A stretch of 55,709 bases of DNA from Actinomycetota bacterium (GCA_005885515.1 VAWK01000001.1:1-55709); one strand, 5' to 3'. Shown: positions 7,215 to 23,060, counted from the stretch's first letter. Translations and numbers: made by a program. Notes: generated by a model from the sequence alone, not told the origin.

Positions 7215-7835
7215 GTGGCTCGTGACCGCAAACGCGCCAAGCAGCGCCGTGACCGCCGCGGGCGCGCTGGCGGACGTGGGGCGACGCCCACCGACCGCGC
7301 GCAGGACCGCGCTTCCTCGACGCCGACAGGCCAGCCGGGTGACGGTCGATCGAGCGCTTCGGAGCTTCCCGGCTCACTCGAGCACGCCTCCGCGCAGGCA
7401 GACGAGTTCGACGCCGCCTTGGTGCGAGGCGCGGAGGGGGTCGTGGCCGAGCCGGCGGCTGGCCCCGAGGACGGTTTGGCCGCCGGCGGCGTGCCCGCAC
7501 CAGCCCCCGAGCCAGCCGCGGAGGCCGAGGACGAGGTGGTGGACCAGGCCGGAGATGAGCTCGCGGTCGCCGAGACCATCGACGAGCGCGGCCGGCGCGG
7601 CGACGCTGCCCAGCCTGCCGTCGCCCGCGATCGCGCCGCTGCTCACGGACGCGGCGGCGGCCGGGCTATCGCCTTTCTGCAGGCCAGCTGGGCAGAGCTG
7701 CAGCGCGTGCAATGGCCGGACCGCCGCCAGACCACACAGGCGACGGCGGTCGTGCTCGGCTTTGTCGTCGTGGCCGGCGCCTACCTGGGGCTTGCCGACT
7801 ACGTGGCCAAGGAAATCGTCGAATTTGTCCTCTGA
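7215..7835 (+). CDS. secE: Preprotein translocase subunit SecE with long N-terminal extension
   Basis: Single-span subunit that clamps SecY in the Sec channel. The conserved part is at the C-terminus: an amphipathic helix AIAFLQASWAELQRVQWPDR (about 151-170) followed by one transmembrane helix (173-200). Residues 1-150 are a charged and Ala/Pro/Glu-rich, probably disordered extension, beginning with a very basic stretch (MARDRKRAKQRRDRRGRAGG). Typical actinobacterial SecE is 80-130 aa, so this 206-aa form is unusually long. GTG start, 15 bp after rpmG. Confidence 0.85.
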   Translation: MARDRKRAKQRRDRRGRAGGRGATPTDRAQDRASSTPTGQPGDGRSSASELPGSLEHASAQADEFDAALVRGAEGVVAEPAAGPEDGLAAGGVPAPAPEPAAEAEDEVVDQAGDELAVAETIDERGRRGDAAQPAVARDRAAAHGRGGGRAIAFLQASWAELQRVQWPDRRQTTQATAVVLGFVVVAGAYLGLADYVAKEIVEFVL

Positions 7836-7845
7836 GGTGCGCTGA

Positions 7846-8367
7846 ATGTTTCGCTGGTATGTCGTCAACACCTATTCCGGTCACGAGAACAAGGTCAAGC
7901 ACAACCTGGAGCACCGGATCGTCTCGCTGGGGCAGCAGCGAGCGGTGCGCGCCGTGGTGGTGCCGACCGAAGCCGTCTCCGAGATGAAGGACAACCAGAA
8001 GGTCACGGTGGAGAAGCGCACGATGCCGGGGTACGTGCTTGTGAACATGGAGCTCAACGAGGACTCCTGGGGGGTGGTCAAGGGCACCCCGGGGGTGACC
8101 GGGTTCGTGGGGGCGTCCCAGGAACCGGTGCCGCTCTCCCAACCAGAGGTCGACCGCCTGCTGCACAAGGAGGTCGCCACCGCGACCCGCACGCGCGCGC
8201 AGTTTGCGATCGGAGAGTCGGTAAAGGTGGTCTCGGGGCCGCTTTCTGACTTCTCGGGCGAGATCTCCGAGATCAACGACGACGCCGGCAAGCTCAAGGT
8301 GCTGGTATCTATCTTCGGTCGCGAGACGCCCGTGGAGGTGGGGTTCGACCAGGTGAAGAAGCTCTAG
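7846..8367 (+). CDS. nusG: Transcription termination/antitermination factor NusG
   Basis: Binds the clamp of RNA polymerase and couples it to ribosome or Rho. The N-terminal NGN domain starts [20 protein letters not shown]; the linker is short, and the C-terminal KOW domain begins about residue 120 ([20 protein letters not shown]). 173 aa is a compact form without the acidic N-terminal insertion seen in Streptomyces. A GAGGTG ribosome site precedes the ATG, and the TAG stop overlaps the GTG start of rplK by one base. Confidence 0.95.
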   Translation: MFRWYVVNTYSGHENKVKHNLEHRIVSLGQQRAVRAVVVPTEAVSEMKDNQKVTVEKRTMPGYVLVNMELNEDSWGVVKGTPGVTGFVGASQEPVPLSQPEVDRLLHKEVATATRTRAQFAIGESVKVVSGPLSDFSGEISEINDDAGKLKVLVSIFGRETPVEVGFDQVKKL

Positions 8368-8792
8368 TGGCCAAGAAGGTACTGACGACGATCAAGCTGC
8401 AGGCCATCGCCGGCCAGGCGAGCCCCGCTCCCCCGGTGGGACCCGCGCTGGGTCAGCACGGCATCAACATCATGGAGTTCTGCAAGGCGTTCAACGCCCA
8501 GACGCAGAGCGACACGGGCACCGTGATCCCGGTGGTGATCACCGTGTATGAGGATCGCTCGTTCACGTTCATCACCAAGACACCGCCGGCAGCCGTGCTG
8601 ATCCGCCAAGCGCTGCGCATTCCCAAGGGCTCGGGCGAGCCCAACCGCGACAAGGTCGGCACGATCACTCAGGCGCAGCTGCGCGAGATCGCCGAGCGCA
8701 AGCTCGCGGACCTCAATGCGCACGACCTCGAGCAGGCGGCCAAGATCATCGCCGGCACGGCTCGCTCCATGGGAGTGGAGGTGGCACCTTGA
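8367..8792 (+). CDS. rplK: 50S ribosomal protein L11
   Basis: Part of the GTPase-associated centre of the 50S subunit, binding 23S rRNA and contacting EF-G. The 141-residue length is standard, and the family features [20 protein letters not shown] and [19 protein letters not shown] are readable. GTG start fused to the nusG stop (TAGTG); its own TGA overlaps the TTG start of rplA. Both overlaps suggest translational coupling. Confidence 0.97.
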   Translation: MAKKVLTTIKLQAIAGQASPAPPVGPALGQHGINIMEFCKAFNAQTQSDTGTVIPVVITVYEDRSFTFITKTPPAAVLIRQALRIPKGSGEPNRDKVGTITQAQLREIAERKLADLNAHDLEQAAKIIAGTARSMGVEVAP

Positions 8793-9520
8793 GCAGGCAC
8801 GGCAGGCGCCACGCCGAGAGGCTCGCGAGGGTCGACCGCGAGCGCCAGTACTCGCCCGCCGAGGCGGTGGCGCTGGTGCGCAGCCTGAGCGGGGCCAAGT
8901 TCGACGAGTCGATCGAGGTGCATGTCCGCACCGGTCTCAACGTGCGCCACGCCGATGAGCAACTGCGCGGCACGGTCGCGCTTCCCAATGGGCTCGGCAA
9001 GGACGTCAAGATCGCCGTGTTCGCCCAGGGAGAGAAGTCACGCGAGGCCGAACAGGCGGGGGCAGATGTGGTCGGCGGCGAGGATCTCGCCAAACGCATC
9101 GAGGAGGGCTTTGATGACTTCGACGTGGCGATCGCCACCCCCGACATGATGTCCGTCGTCGGCCGGCTCGGCCGCGTGCTCGGGCCGGCCGGGAAGATGC
9201 CCAATCCGAAGGTGGGCACGGTGACGATGGACCTTGCGAAGGCCGTGCAGGAGTCAAAGGCCGGAAAGGTCGAGTACCGCACCGACCGCACGGCGATCGT
9301 GCATCTGGTGATCGGCAAGGCGAGCTTTGAGGAGCGGCAGCTGCTGGAGAACTACGCGACCGTGATCGAAGAGCTCAACCGCGCCAAGCCCTCAGCCGCC
9401 AAAGGTCGCTACCTGCGCTCGATCACCCTGTCCTCGACCATGGGACCAGGCGTGAAGGTCGATCCGAGCCGCATCCGTGACATCATCGAGGAGGCGCCCG
9501 CGGCGAGCGCTGCTGCCTAG
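8789..9520 (+). CDS. rplA: 50S ribosomal protein L1
   Basis: L1 forms the mobile L1 stalk that guides tRNA exit and usually represses its own operon. The 243-residue product contains the [19 protein letters not shown] and [15 protein letters not shown] blocks of the family and the two-domain L1 layout. The TTG start overlaps the rplK stop (TTGA); a better start is not seen because the conserved N-terminus begins directly after it. Confidence 0.96.
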   Translation: MSRHGRRHAERLARVDRERQYSPAEAVALVRSLSGAKFDESIEVHVRTGLNVRHADEQLRGTVALPNGLGKDVKIAVFAQGEKSREAEQAGADVVGGEDLAKRIEEGFDDFDVAIATPDMMSVVGRLGRVLGPAGKMPNPKVGTVTMDLAKAVQESKAGKVEYRTDRTAIVHLVIGKASFEERQLLENYATVIEELNRAKPSAAKGRYLRSITLSSTMGPGVKVDPSRIRDIIEEAPAASAAA

Positions 9521-9592
9521 CGCCATCCAGGCCTGCCAGAGACCTCCGGCTTCGCGCCCAAACCGCGCGGATAAGACCGGAACAGGAGCCCA
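9521..9592 (+). promoter_or_regulatory. rplJ leader (possible L10-binding region)
   Basis: The 72-nt gap between rplA and rplJ has GC-rich arms (GACCTCCGGCTTCGCG and CCGCGCGG) followed by GATAAGACCGGAACAGGAG. In many bacteria an L10-binding leader lies here. The sequence is shorter than known leaders and I could not match the kink-turn, so this is only a positional guess. Confidence 0.25.
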
Positions 9593-10642
9593 ATGAACCG
9601 AGAGCAGAAGGGCGCCGCGATCGCCGAGATCGCGGCCCAGATCAAGGAGGCCCAGGCGATCCTCGCGGTCGACTACCGGGGCATCTCCGTGCCCCAGGCT
9701 GCCGAGCTGCGCGATGGCCTACGCCAGGTCGACACCACCTTCAGGGTGGTCAAGAACTCGCTGACCGAACGCGCCGCAGACGAGTCCGGCGCACACACGC
9801 TGAAGCCGCTGTTGACCGGCCCCACGGCACTCGCGTTCGTGCGCGGCGACGTCGCCGCCGCCGCCAAGACGATCGCCGACCATGGGCGCGCGACCCAGCT
9901 GCTGCCCTTCAAGGGCGGCTTGATGGATGGCACCTCGATGGACGTCGAGCAGATTCGCTCGCTCTCGCGCCTGCCCTCGCGCGAAGTGCTCTATGGCCAG
10001 CTGGTCGGCGTCGTTGCCTCACCGGTGAGTGGCTTGGTGCGCAGCCTCGGCGCGCTGCTCGGCGGACTCGCGGTCGCGCTCGGCCAGGTGCGCGAGAAGC
10101 TGGCCGAGCGCGAGCAAACCGGGGAGGCAACTCCGGCCGCGGCCCCCGAGGCTGCGGGCGGGACCGATGACGCCGGGGTGCCCGAGACCCCCGCCGCCGG
10201 CGCCGAGGCAGAGGCGGCCGGCGAGGCCGAGTCCGCCGTGGCCGGGGAGCAGCCGCAATCCCACGCCCCCGAGCCCGCCGGCGAGACGCCGCCCGCGGAG
10301 GCCGAGGGCGACGAGCAAGCCCCGGCCGCGGCGGTCGCGGCTGAGGCCGAGCCCGCCACGGCCGAGGAGCAGCCGCAATCGCAGGCCCCCGAGCCCGCCG
10401 CCGAGGCCGAGCCCGCGGAGGCCGAGGGCGACGAGCAAGCCCGGGCCGCGGCGGCCGCGGCGGAGGCAGAGCCCGCGGAGCCCGAGCAGCAGGCGCCGCC
10501 CCCGGAGGCGCCGGCGGTGCAAGCGGTGCAGGAACAGACCGAGCCGGACGGGGGGTCGGCGCAACAAGACGACGACGAGGCGGACGCTTCGGACGCGGCG
10601 CCAACTGCTGGCGCTGAGCAGAAGCCCGCCAAGGAGGACTGA
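9593..10642 (+). CDS. rplJ: 50S ribosomal protein L10 with a 170-residue acidic repeat tail
   Basis: L10 anchors the L7/L12 stalk to the GTPase centre. Residues 1-175 are the ordinary protein, from EQKGAAIAEIAAQIKEAQAI through the C-terminal helix VALGQVREKLAERE that binds L12 dimers. Residues 176-349 are an Ala/Glu/Pro/Gln-rich tail absent from usual L10 (165-190 aa). The tail includes two 40-residue units (211-250, 251-290) encoded by a 120-bp tandem duplication and a partial third. The tail begins right after the L12-binding helix, so it may extend from the stalk base. The ATG is preceded by AGGAG, and rplL follows after 6 bp. Confidence 0.92.
   Translation: MNREQKGAAIAEIAAQIKEAQAILAVDYRGISVPQAAELRDGLRQVDTTFRVVKNSLTERAADESGAHTLKPLLTGPTALAFVRGDVAAAAKTIADHGRATQLLPFKGGLMDGTSMDVEQIRSLSRLPSREVLYGQLVGVVASPVSGLVRSLGALLGGLAVALGQVREKLAEREQTGEATPAAAPEAAGGTDDAGVPETPAAGAEAEAAGEAESAVAGEQPQSHAPEPAGETPPAEAEGDEQAPAAAVAAEAEPATAEEQPQSQAPEPAAEAEPAEAEGDEQARAAAAAAEAEPAEPEQQAPPPEAPAVQAVQEQTEPDGGSAQQDDDEADASDAAPTAGAEQKPAKED
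10223..10462 (+). repeat. 120-bp tandem repeat inside rplJ
   Basis: Two in-frame copies with an exact 120-bp period (10223-10342 and 10343-10462), each encoding E-A-E-x-A-x-A-x-E-Q-P-Q-S and ending G-D-E-Q-A-x-A-A-A. A third copy begins (EAEPAEPEQQ) but diverges. The copies are nearly identical in DNA, so the duplication is recent or homogenised. Confidence 0.85.
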
Positions 10643-10648
10643 CAAGCG

Positions 10649-11038
10649 ATGGCAACAAGCACGCAGGACTGGATCGAGGAGCTGAAGAGCATCTCGGTGC
10701 TCGAGCTCGCCGAGCGCATAAAAGCGCTCGAGGAGGAGTTCGGAGTGTCGGCGCAAGCGGTGGCGGCCCCGGTCGGCGCCCCGGCCGGCGGTGGCGCAGA
10801 GGCGGGCGGCGAGGTGGCCGAAGAGTCCGGCACGCTGGATGTGGTCCTGACGGAGGCGGGGGACAAGAAGATCCAGGTGATCAAGGTCGTCCGCGCGGCC
10901 ACCGGGCTCGGCCTGAAAGAGGCCAAGGCGCTCGTGGACGAGGCCCCCAAGCCGGTCAAGGAGGGGATCGAAAAAGACGAGGCCGAGAAGCTCCGGCAGG
11001 AATTGCAGGAGGCCGGCGCGACCGTCGAGCTGAAGTAG
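10649..11038 (+). CDS. rplL: 50S ribosomal protein L7/L12
   Basis: Multicopy stalk protein that recruits translational GTPases. The N-terminal dimerisation domain (about 1-35), an Ala/Gly-rich hinge (36-58, [17 protein letters not shown]) and the C-terminal domain with [20 protein letters not shown] are all visible in order. 129 aa is normal. It directly follows rplJ with a short spacer, and is the last ribosomal gene before the rpoB control region. Confidence 0.97.
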   Translation: MATSTQDWIEELKSISVLELAERIKALEEEFGVSAQAVAAPVGAPAGGGAEAGGEVAEESGTLDVVLTEAGDKKIQVIKVVRAATGLGLKEAKALVDEAPKPVKEGIEKDEAEKLRQELQEAGATVELK

Positions 11039-11052
11039 CTGGAGCCGAGCCG

Positions 11053-11083
11053 GGCGCGCCGTGCGGGCACCCCGGGACGCGCC
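11053..11083 (+). terminator. Nested hairpin after rplL
   Basis: GGCGCG (11053-11058) can pair with CGCGCC (11078-11083), enclosing an inner GTGC-GG-GCAC hairpin (11061-11070). It lies 15 nt after the rplL stop. There is no T-tract. In bacteria the rplL-rpoB gap often holds an attenuator or RNase III site; that is the inferred role here. Confidence 0.35.
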
Positions 11084-11122
11084 TGAAGCGTGCACGCGCC
11101 GGCGCGCAAGATTTCTTTATGC

Positions 11123-11146
11123 GCCGCTTACAATGGGGCGGCTTTT
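11123..11146 (+). terminator. Weak stem with T-run upstream of rpoB
   Basis: GCCGC (11123-11127) pairs with GCGGC (11138-11142), followed by TTTT. A five-pair stem with four Ts is weak, but it would reduce read-through from rplL ahead of the rpoB promoter. Confidence 0.3.
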
Positions 11147-11254
11147 CCTGTAAAGTGCGCGCTGCTGGCCAATAGCCGCAGCCGCCCCACACAGCGGTAC
11201 CGCGCCGACATACGCGGAGGCCGGGGGCGGGGTCCGTGAGCGCTGGCAGCCCAC

Positions 11255-11283
11255 TTAAGGGCGCCGATAGTCTGTGCTATGTT
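11255..11283 (+). promoter_or_regulatory. Promoter for rpoBC
   Basis: An extended -10, TGC-TATGTT (11275-11283), with TTAAGG 17 bp upstream as a poor -35. The start would fall near 11290, giving a leader of about 55 nt that ends in the strong ribosome site GAAGGAG. The rest of the 305-bp rplL-rpoB spacer holds the two hairpins listed separately and no gene. Confidence 0.45.
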
Positions 11284-11343
11284 TAGCAGTCGCGCTTCGG
11301 CGCCCTCCTCTGCCCGTCTTACGCCCTCCGAAGGAGTCGTTTT

Positions 11344-15030
<3,687 letters not shown>

Positions 15031-15148
15031 TCCCCCGCTCATGAGCCCCAGGCCGGCGAGGCGCAGCGGCAGCGCACGCCCACCGTCAAACGCCTCCACA
15101 AGCCGAGATCCAGACAGCTTCACCACCGCAATCGAAAGCCAGAGCCAC

Positions 15149-15222
15149 ATGATCGACATCACAAGGGGGCTTCGCCCCCTCACGAGCTCCGGTCTAACCC
15201 CCAGTCAGAAAGTCTCACGTCC

Positions 15223-15226
<4 letters not shown>
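15149..15226 (+). CDS. 25-codon upstream ORF overlapping the rpoC start
   Basis: An ATG opens a short frame whose first residues, MIDIT, repeat the first residues of RpoC (MIDINN). At DNA level ATGATCGACAT occurs at both starts. The short frame ends in a TGA that overlaps the rpoC ATG (ATGA). A 7-bp hairpin lies inside it. The spacer looks like a duplicated rpoC start separated by 74 bp. Neither start has a strong ribosome site. Whether it is translated is unknown; if it is, rpoC would be translationally coupled to it. Confidence 0.35.
15164..15180 (+). other. Hairpin in the rpoB-rpoC spacer
   Basis: AGGGGGC and GCCCCCT form a perfect 7-bp stem around a TTC loop. No T-tract follows, so it is unlikely to terminate. 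It could be an RNase processing site separating rpoB and rpoC messages, or modulate ribosome movement on the short upstream ORF. Confidence 0.5.
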
Positions 15227-19332
<4,106 letters not shown>

Positions 19333-19373
19333 CCCGGCGGCGCGGCGCGCGGCGCCCGCGCAAGGGGGCCCGG

Positions 19374-19413
19374 CCGGAGAGGCCTGAGAGAATCCGGAGA
19401 GGCCTGAGAGAAT
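19374..19413 (+). repeat. Two exact 20-bp tandem copies after rpoC
   Basis: The unit CCGGAGAGGCCTGAGAGAAT occurs twice back to back, with AGGCCT at its centre, in the 131-bp spacer between rpoC and the amidase gene. It is not a good hairpin. A protein-binding site or replication slippage are equally possible. Confidence 0.75.
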
Positions 19414-19463
19414 CCTCACACGCGCGCGCGAGACTTTGCCGCGGCCGGGCTGTCTCGGTAGGG

Positions 19464-21026
19464 GTGAGCGGGCAGCCGCTGACACGCCGGTCGTTTCTCG
19501 CCGCCGGCGCCGGCGCGATGGCGGCGGGCGGCCTTGCGCGGCCTGCCGCTCCGCTGGCCAGCGCCTTGGGGCTCGCGCCGCCACGACTGTCGCAGCGCTG
19601 GCTGGGCGCGGTGCCCGCTGGCGGGCGCACGATCACGCTGCCCCCCGGCGCTGACCTGCTCGGGCTCGAGTGGGCCGCGCCGGCGGAGGCAGGCGTGCAG
19701 CTGCGCGTCGGGCGCCGCGGCGGGCGCTGGAGTGGGTGGGTCACCGCTGGCGCCTGCTGTGCGTGGCTGGAGGGCGCGTCGGCGTCGGCGCCCGCGCGCC
19801 TGATCGCCGGGCCGGTGTGGACCGGCGGCGCGAGCGCGCTGCAACTGCGCGCCACGCATCCGCTCGCCGGCGTGCGCCTGCACATCGTCGACGTGAGCGG
19901 CGGAGTTGGCGCGCACAGGCTGGCGCTCGCGCGGGAGATGCTGGGCTCGGCCAGCGCGCTGCAAGCCGCCGCGCCGACGCTCCACGCGGGCCCCGGACAG
20001 CCGCGGATCCTCGCTCGCGCCGGCTGGGCGCGGGGGGTGGCACGCCCGCGCGTCGCACCCGCCTACGGGGTGGTGCGGATGGCCTTCGTCCACCACACCG
20101 AGACCCCCAACGGCTACCTGGCCGCCGAGGTGCCGGCCATGCTGCGCGCGATCTTCGTCTTTCACCGCGATGTCAGGGGCTGGAACGACATCGGCTACAA
20201 CTTCGTGATCGACGCCTTCGGCCGCATCTTCGAGGCGCGCGCCGGCGGCATCGATGAGCCGGTCGTGGGGGCGCAGGCGGGCGGCTTCAATCTCGAATCC
20301 ACCGGCGTGGCGGTTCTGGGGGCGTTCTCGAGCCGCCGCACCTCGGTAGCCGCCGGGCGCGCCTTGCAGCGGCTGCTCGCCTGGAAGCTCGCGCTGCACG
20401 GCGTCTCCGCGCAGGGACGGGCGCGCGTCCGAGTCAACCCAGCCGGTGCTGTCTACAGCCGCTTTCCCGCCGGCGCGCACGTGTGGCTGCCGCACATCGC
20501 CGGGCACCGCGACGGCGACGCCACCGACTGTCCGGGCGATGCCCTGTACCACCAGCTGCCGGCGATCCGCCGGCGTACGCGACGGCTGGCGCCGTCCCCG
20601 ACGCGGGCCACGTTGGTGCTCGGCGCGGCGGCCCCGCCGGCGCCGGCGCCCGGGGCGCCTGCCCAGCCCTCCGCCGGAGCCGCCTTCAGCCTGAGCGGGC
20701 GCCTGGCGCTGCTGGACGGCACCGCGATCGCCGGCGCGCCGATCAGGCTGCAGCTGCGCAGCGTGGCCAGGCATGGCGAAGCGGTGAACGAGCGCACGCT
20801 CGCCGAAGCCCGCACCGATGCCGCGGGCGGCTGGTCGCTGCCCCTGGGGCCCGCCAGCAGCGCCGGCCGCGAGGTGTGGCTGAGGGCGCTCTACGCAGGC
20901 GCCGTCGGGCAGCCCTCAGGGGCGGGGGCAGCCGTCTCCGACCCGCTGCGGGTGCCCGCCTCGCTCATCGCCTCGCTCGAAGCTGCCGCGCCCAGCGAAG
21001 CAGCGTCTGCGCCTCCCGCGCGGTGA
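19464..21026 (+). CDS. Tat-exported N-acetylmuramoyl-L-alanine amidase / peptidoglycan recognition protein
   Basis: 520 residues from GTG. It opens with a twin-arginine signal (LTRRSFLAAGAGAMAAGG, Arg8-Arg9), so it should be folded in the cytoplasm and exported. Residues 40-175 form a beta-rich pre-domain. The PGRP/type 2 amidase domain spans 181-370 with zinc ligands in FVHHTE (His210/His211), GHRD (His348) and DCPGD (Cys356), plus Tyr245 in DIGYNF, so hydrolysis of the muramoyl-alanine bond is expected. The C-terminal part (390-510) looks like a beta-sandwich of carboxypeptidase-regulatory type. The frame continues upstream without stops into rpoC, but that part is antisense-like shadow; the Tat signal sets the start. 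Its 3' end overlaps the next gene. Confidence 0.85.
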   Translation: MSGQPLTRRSFLAAGAGAMAAGGLARPAAPLASALGLAPPRLSQRWLGAVPAGGRTITLPPGADLLGLEWAAPAEAGVQLRVGRRGGRWSGWVTAGACCAWLEGASASAPARLIAGPVWTGGASALQLRATHPLAGVRLHIVDVSGGVGAHRLALAREMLGSASALQAAAPTLHAGPGQPRILARAGWARGVARPRVAPAYGVVRMAFVHHTETPNGYLAAEVPAMLRAIFVFHRDVRGWNDIGYNFVIDAFGRIFEARAGGIDEPVVGAQAGGFNLESTGVAVLGAFSSRRTSVAAGRALQRLLAWKLALHGVSAQGRARVRVNPAGAVYSRFPAGAHVWLPHIAGHRDGDATDCPGDALYHQLPAIRRRTRRLAPSPTRATLVLGAAAPPAPAPGAPAQPSAGAAFSLSGRLALLDGTAIAGAPIRLQLRSVARHGEAVNERTLAEARTDAAGGWSLPLGPASSAGREVWLRALYAGAVGQPSGAGAAVSDPLRVPASLIASLEAAAPSEAASAPPAR

Positions 21027-21567
21027 GCCCCTGCTCGGGCGCGGTGCACACCAGCAGCGTCGGCGCGCGGCGCGCGCTTGCCCAGCGGTGGCACGCGGGG
21101 TTAAACGCGTCGTCGACCCACGCCAGCGCGCGCTGTCCGACGTAGGCGGTGACCGACTCGAGCTTCCAATGCGCGTGCGTCGTGCGCGCGTTTGGCGAAG
21201 TCCCACGTGAGAAGCGGATGAACGGCAGCGTTTCGGGTAGCCCCAGCAGGTGCGGCAGGTGCTCGTTGGCCTTCTCCTCCCAGCCGCTGGCCCAGACCAG
21301 TTCGAAGCTGCGTGCCAGCCGCAGCAGGTGACTGGCCGCGGTGGCCGAAAGGAAGTGGGGGATGCCGTCGATCGCGTGCAACGAGCCCTCGATCGCGCCG
21401 GCCCCGGACGGGCCCGGCGGCGGCTCCGACGACGAGGCGCCAAACGCGTCCAGGCGGCCGAACGCGTCCAGACGGCCGAACAGAGACACGACGCCGTCGA
21501 TGTCGACCAGCAAAAGCGGCTTGGGCTCGGCGAAATTCGGTGTATTGACGCGGTATTTAGGAGCCAC
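20965..21567 (-). CDS. HAD-fold protein resembling the HAD domain of Swiss Army Knife RNA repair proteins
   Basis: 200-residue stand-alone domain. Motif I is LLVDIDGVV (Asp22, Asp24), motif II is in the LVWASGWEEKAN stretch (90-101), a Lys lies in HWKLESV (133-139) and the acidic motif IV is WVDDAF (150-155). This pattern (WASGW followed by D-D) fits the small HAD families annotated as HAD in Swiss Army Knife RNA repair. The substrate is unknown. Residues 31-43 contain a duplicated RLDAFG, from an 18-bp DNA repeat. The gene is convergent with the amidase gene and their coding 3' ends overlap by 62 bp. Confidence 0.65.
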   Translation of the reverse strand: MAPKYRVNTPNFAEPKPLLLVDIDGVVSLFGRLDAFGRLDAFGASSSEPPPGPSGAGAIEGSLHAIDGIPHFLSATAASHLLRLARSFELVWASGWEEKANEHLPHLLGLPETLPFIRFSRGTSPNARTTHAHWKLESVTAYVGQRALAWVDDAFNPACHRWASARRAPTLLVCTAPEQGLTAREAQTLLRWARQLRARR

Positions 21568-21650
21568 TCATGTTCGCCCGGGAAGCTGCTACGACGGCCG
21601 ATCCGCCGAGGTTGCTCCCGGAGCAGTAAAGCAGCGAGCGACTCCGCCCG

Positions 21651-22556
21651 ATGGTCTCCCGTCCTGACCCTCTCACCATGACACCAGCAATCGGACTCCT
21701 TCTCGCGCTCGCCTGCGCTTTCGTCGCCAACCTGGCCTTCTTCTACAAGCACCGGGGCGCCAACGCCGTGGCGAAGGTGTGCGTGCGCCACCCGCTGCGC
21801 TCGGCGTTCGCGCTGTATTCCTCCCGCTGGTTTTCGATTGGCATGGCCATCGCCACGGCCAGCTGGGGGCTGCACGTGGCCGCCCTGGCGCTGGCGCCCA
21901 TGTCGGTCGTCCAGGTGGCGCTCGCCGGAGGCGTGGTGCTGATCGCGGTGATGGCCGAGCGCATGTTCGGCTTTGAGGTTGGCCCGCGCCAGTGGACCGG
22001 CCTGGTGCTGACCGCGATCGGCCTGGCGCTGCTCGGGCTGACGCTGCCGGCCATGCACGGGGCCCACGCGCAGTTCTCGCAGGCCGCGATGATCTCCTTC
22101 GAGGCCGGCCTCTTCGGGCTGGGTGGGCTGCTGATCATGGGCCCGCGCATTGGCAGCCCGGTCGAGCATCACGGGATCATGCTGGGCGCCGCCTCCGGCA
22201 TCCTGTTTGGCGTCTCCGACACGGCGATCAAGGCGCTCACCGGCATCACCGGCGCCCACGGACTGGTCGGGCTGGCGCTGAGCCCGTGGCTGGCGGTGGC
22301 GCTGTGCGCATCGGTGGTCGCCTTCTACGCGTCTGCCCGCGGCCTTCAGGATGGCGAAGCGGTGCCAGTGATCGCGGTCACCGGAGCGGCCGCCAACATC
22401 GCCGGCATCGCCGGCGGGATCATCGTGTTCGGTGACCCGATGGCCGCGGGCACGCTCGGCGTCACGGTGCAGGCGCTGGCGTTCGTGCTGGTGGTCGTGG
22501 CCTCGGCCCTGATGCCCGCACCGCTGCGGGCCGCCCCCGTGGCCGCGCGCGCCTAA
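21651..22556 (+). CDS. EamA/DMT-type membrane transporter
   Basis: About nine to ten hydrophobic helices cover the protein (e.g. IGLLLALACAFVANLAFFY, IGMAIATASWGLHVAALAL, ALAFVLVVVASALM). The two-fold arrangement and SVVQVALAGGVVLIAV-type helix ends resemble the drug/metabolite transporter superfamily. No substrate can be assigned. The first ATG gives 301 aa; an ATG nine codons later (21678) starts directly at the first helix and is equally plausible. Neither has a good ribosome site. Confidence 0.65.
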   Translation: MVSRPDPLTMTPAIGLLLALACAFVANLAFFYKHRGANAVAKVCVRHPLRSAFALYSSRWFSIGMAIATASWGLHVAALALAPMSVVQVALAGGVVLIAVMAERMFGFEVGPRQWTGLVLTAIGLALLGLTLPAMHGAHAQFSQAAMISFEAGLFGLGGLLIMGPRIGSPVEHHGIMLGAASGILFGVSDTAIKALTGITGAHGLVGLALSPWLAVALCASVVAFYASARGLQDGEAVPVIAVTGAAANIAGIAGGIIVFGDPMAAGTLGVTVQALAFVLVVVASALMPAPLRAAPVAARA

Positions 22557-22642
22557 CGCCCAGGCTGGCGTTCGCGCCGTAGTCGCAGTCCGTTGAGGCC
22601 CGCCGCGCCGCCGCGCCGTGGCCTGCCGGGCCGCGTTGTCGC

Positions 22643-22651
22643 TGCTAGCAT
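22643..22651 (+). promoter_or_regulatory. Extended -10 before rpsL
   Basis: TGC-TAGCAT ends 10 nt before the rpsL ATG. The gap CAGCGCCGC has no Shine-Dalgarno, so the str operon message probably starts at or a few bases before the start codon. Confidence 0.45.
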
Positions 22652-22660
22652 CAGCGCCGC

Positions 22661-23056
22661 ATGCCAACCACCTCTCAGCTCGTCCGCAAGGGGCGGGTCG
22701 CGCCGAAGAAGAAGCTCGCCACCCCCGGCCTGAAGTCGGGCAGCGGACGCAAGAAGAAGGTCGCCGCGCCGCAGCGACGCGGCGTTTGCACGCGTGTCTA
22801 CACGACGACGCCGAAGAAGCCGAACTCCGCCCTGCGCAAGGTCGCGCGCGTGCGCATCTCGGGTTCGATCGAGGTGACCGCCTACATCCCCGGCGAGGGG
22901 CACAACCTGCAGGAGCACTCGGTGGTGCTGGTGCGCGGCGGTCGCGTCAAGGACCTCCCGGGCGTGCGCTACAAGGTCGTGCGCGGCACGCTCGACGCCG
23001 CCGGCGTGAGCGATCGCAAGAAGGCGCGCTCGCAGTACGGCGTGAAGAAGAGATAG
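22661..23056 (+). CDS. rpsL: 30S ribosomal protein S12
   Basis: Decoding-centre protein of the small subunit. Conserved blocks [30 protein letters not shown] and [19 protein letters not shown] are present, with the lysines that, when mutated, give streptomycin resistance (TTPKK and RVKDLPG) unchanged. Between the N-terminal arm and PQRRGVC there is a Lys/Gly-rich insertion of about a dozen residues relative to E. coli. 131 aa. rpsG follows 4 bp later. Confidence 0.97.
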   Translation: MPTTSQLVRKGRVAPKKKLATPGLKSGSGRKKKVAAPQRRGVCTRVYTTTPKKPNSALRKVARVRISGSIEVTAYIPGEGHNLQEHSVVLVRGGRVKDLPGVRYKVVRGTLDAAGVSDRKKARSQYGVKKR

Positions 23057-23060
23057 CTCG

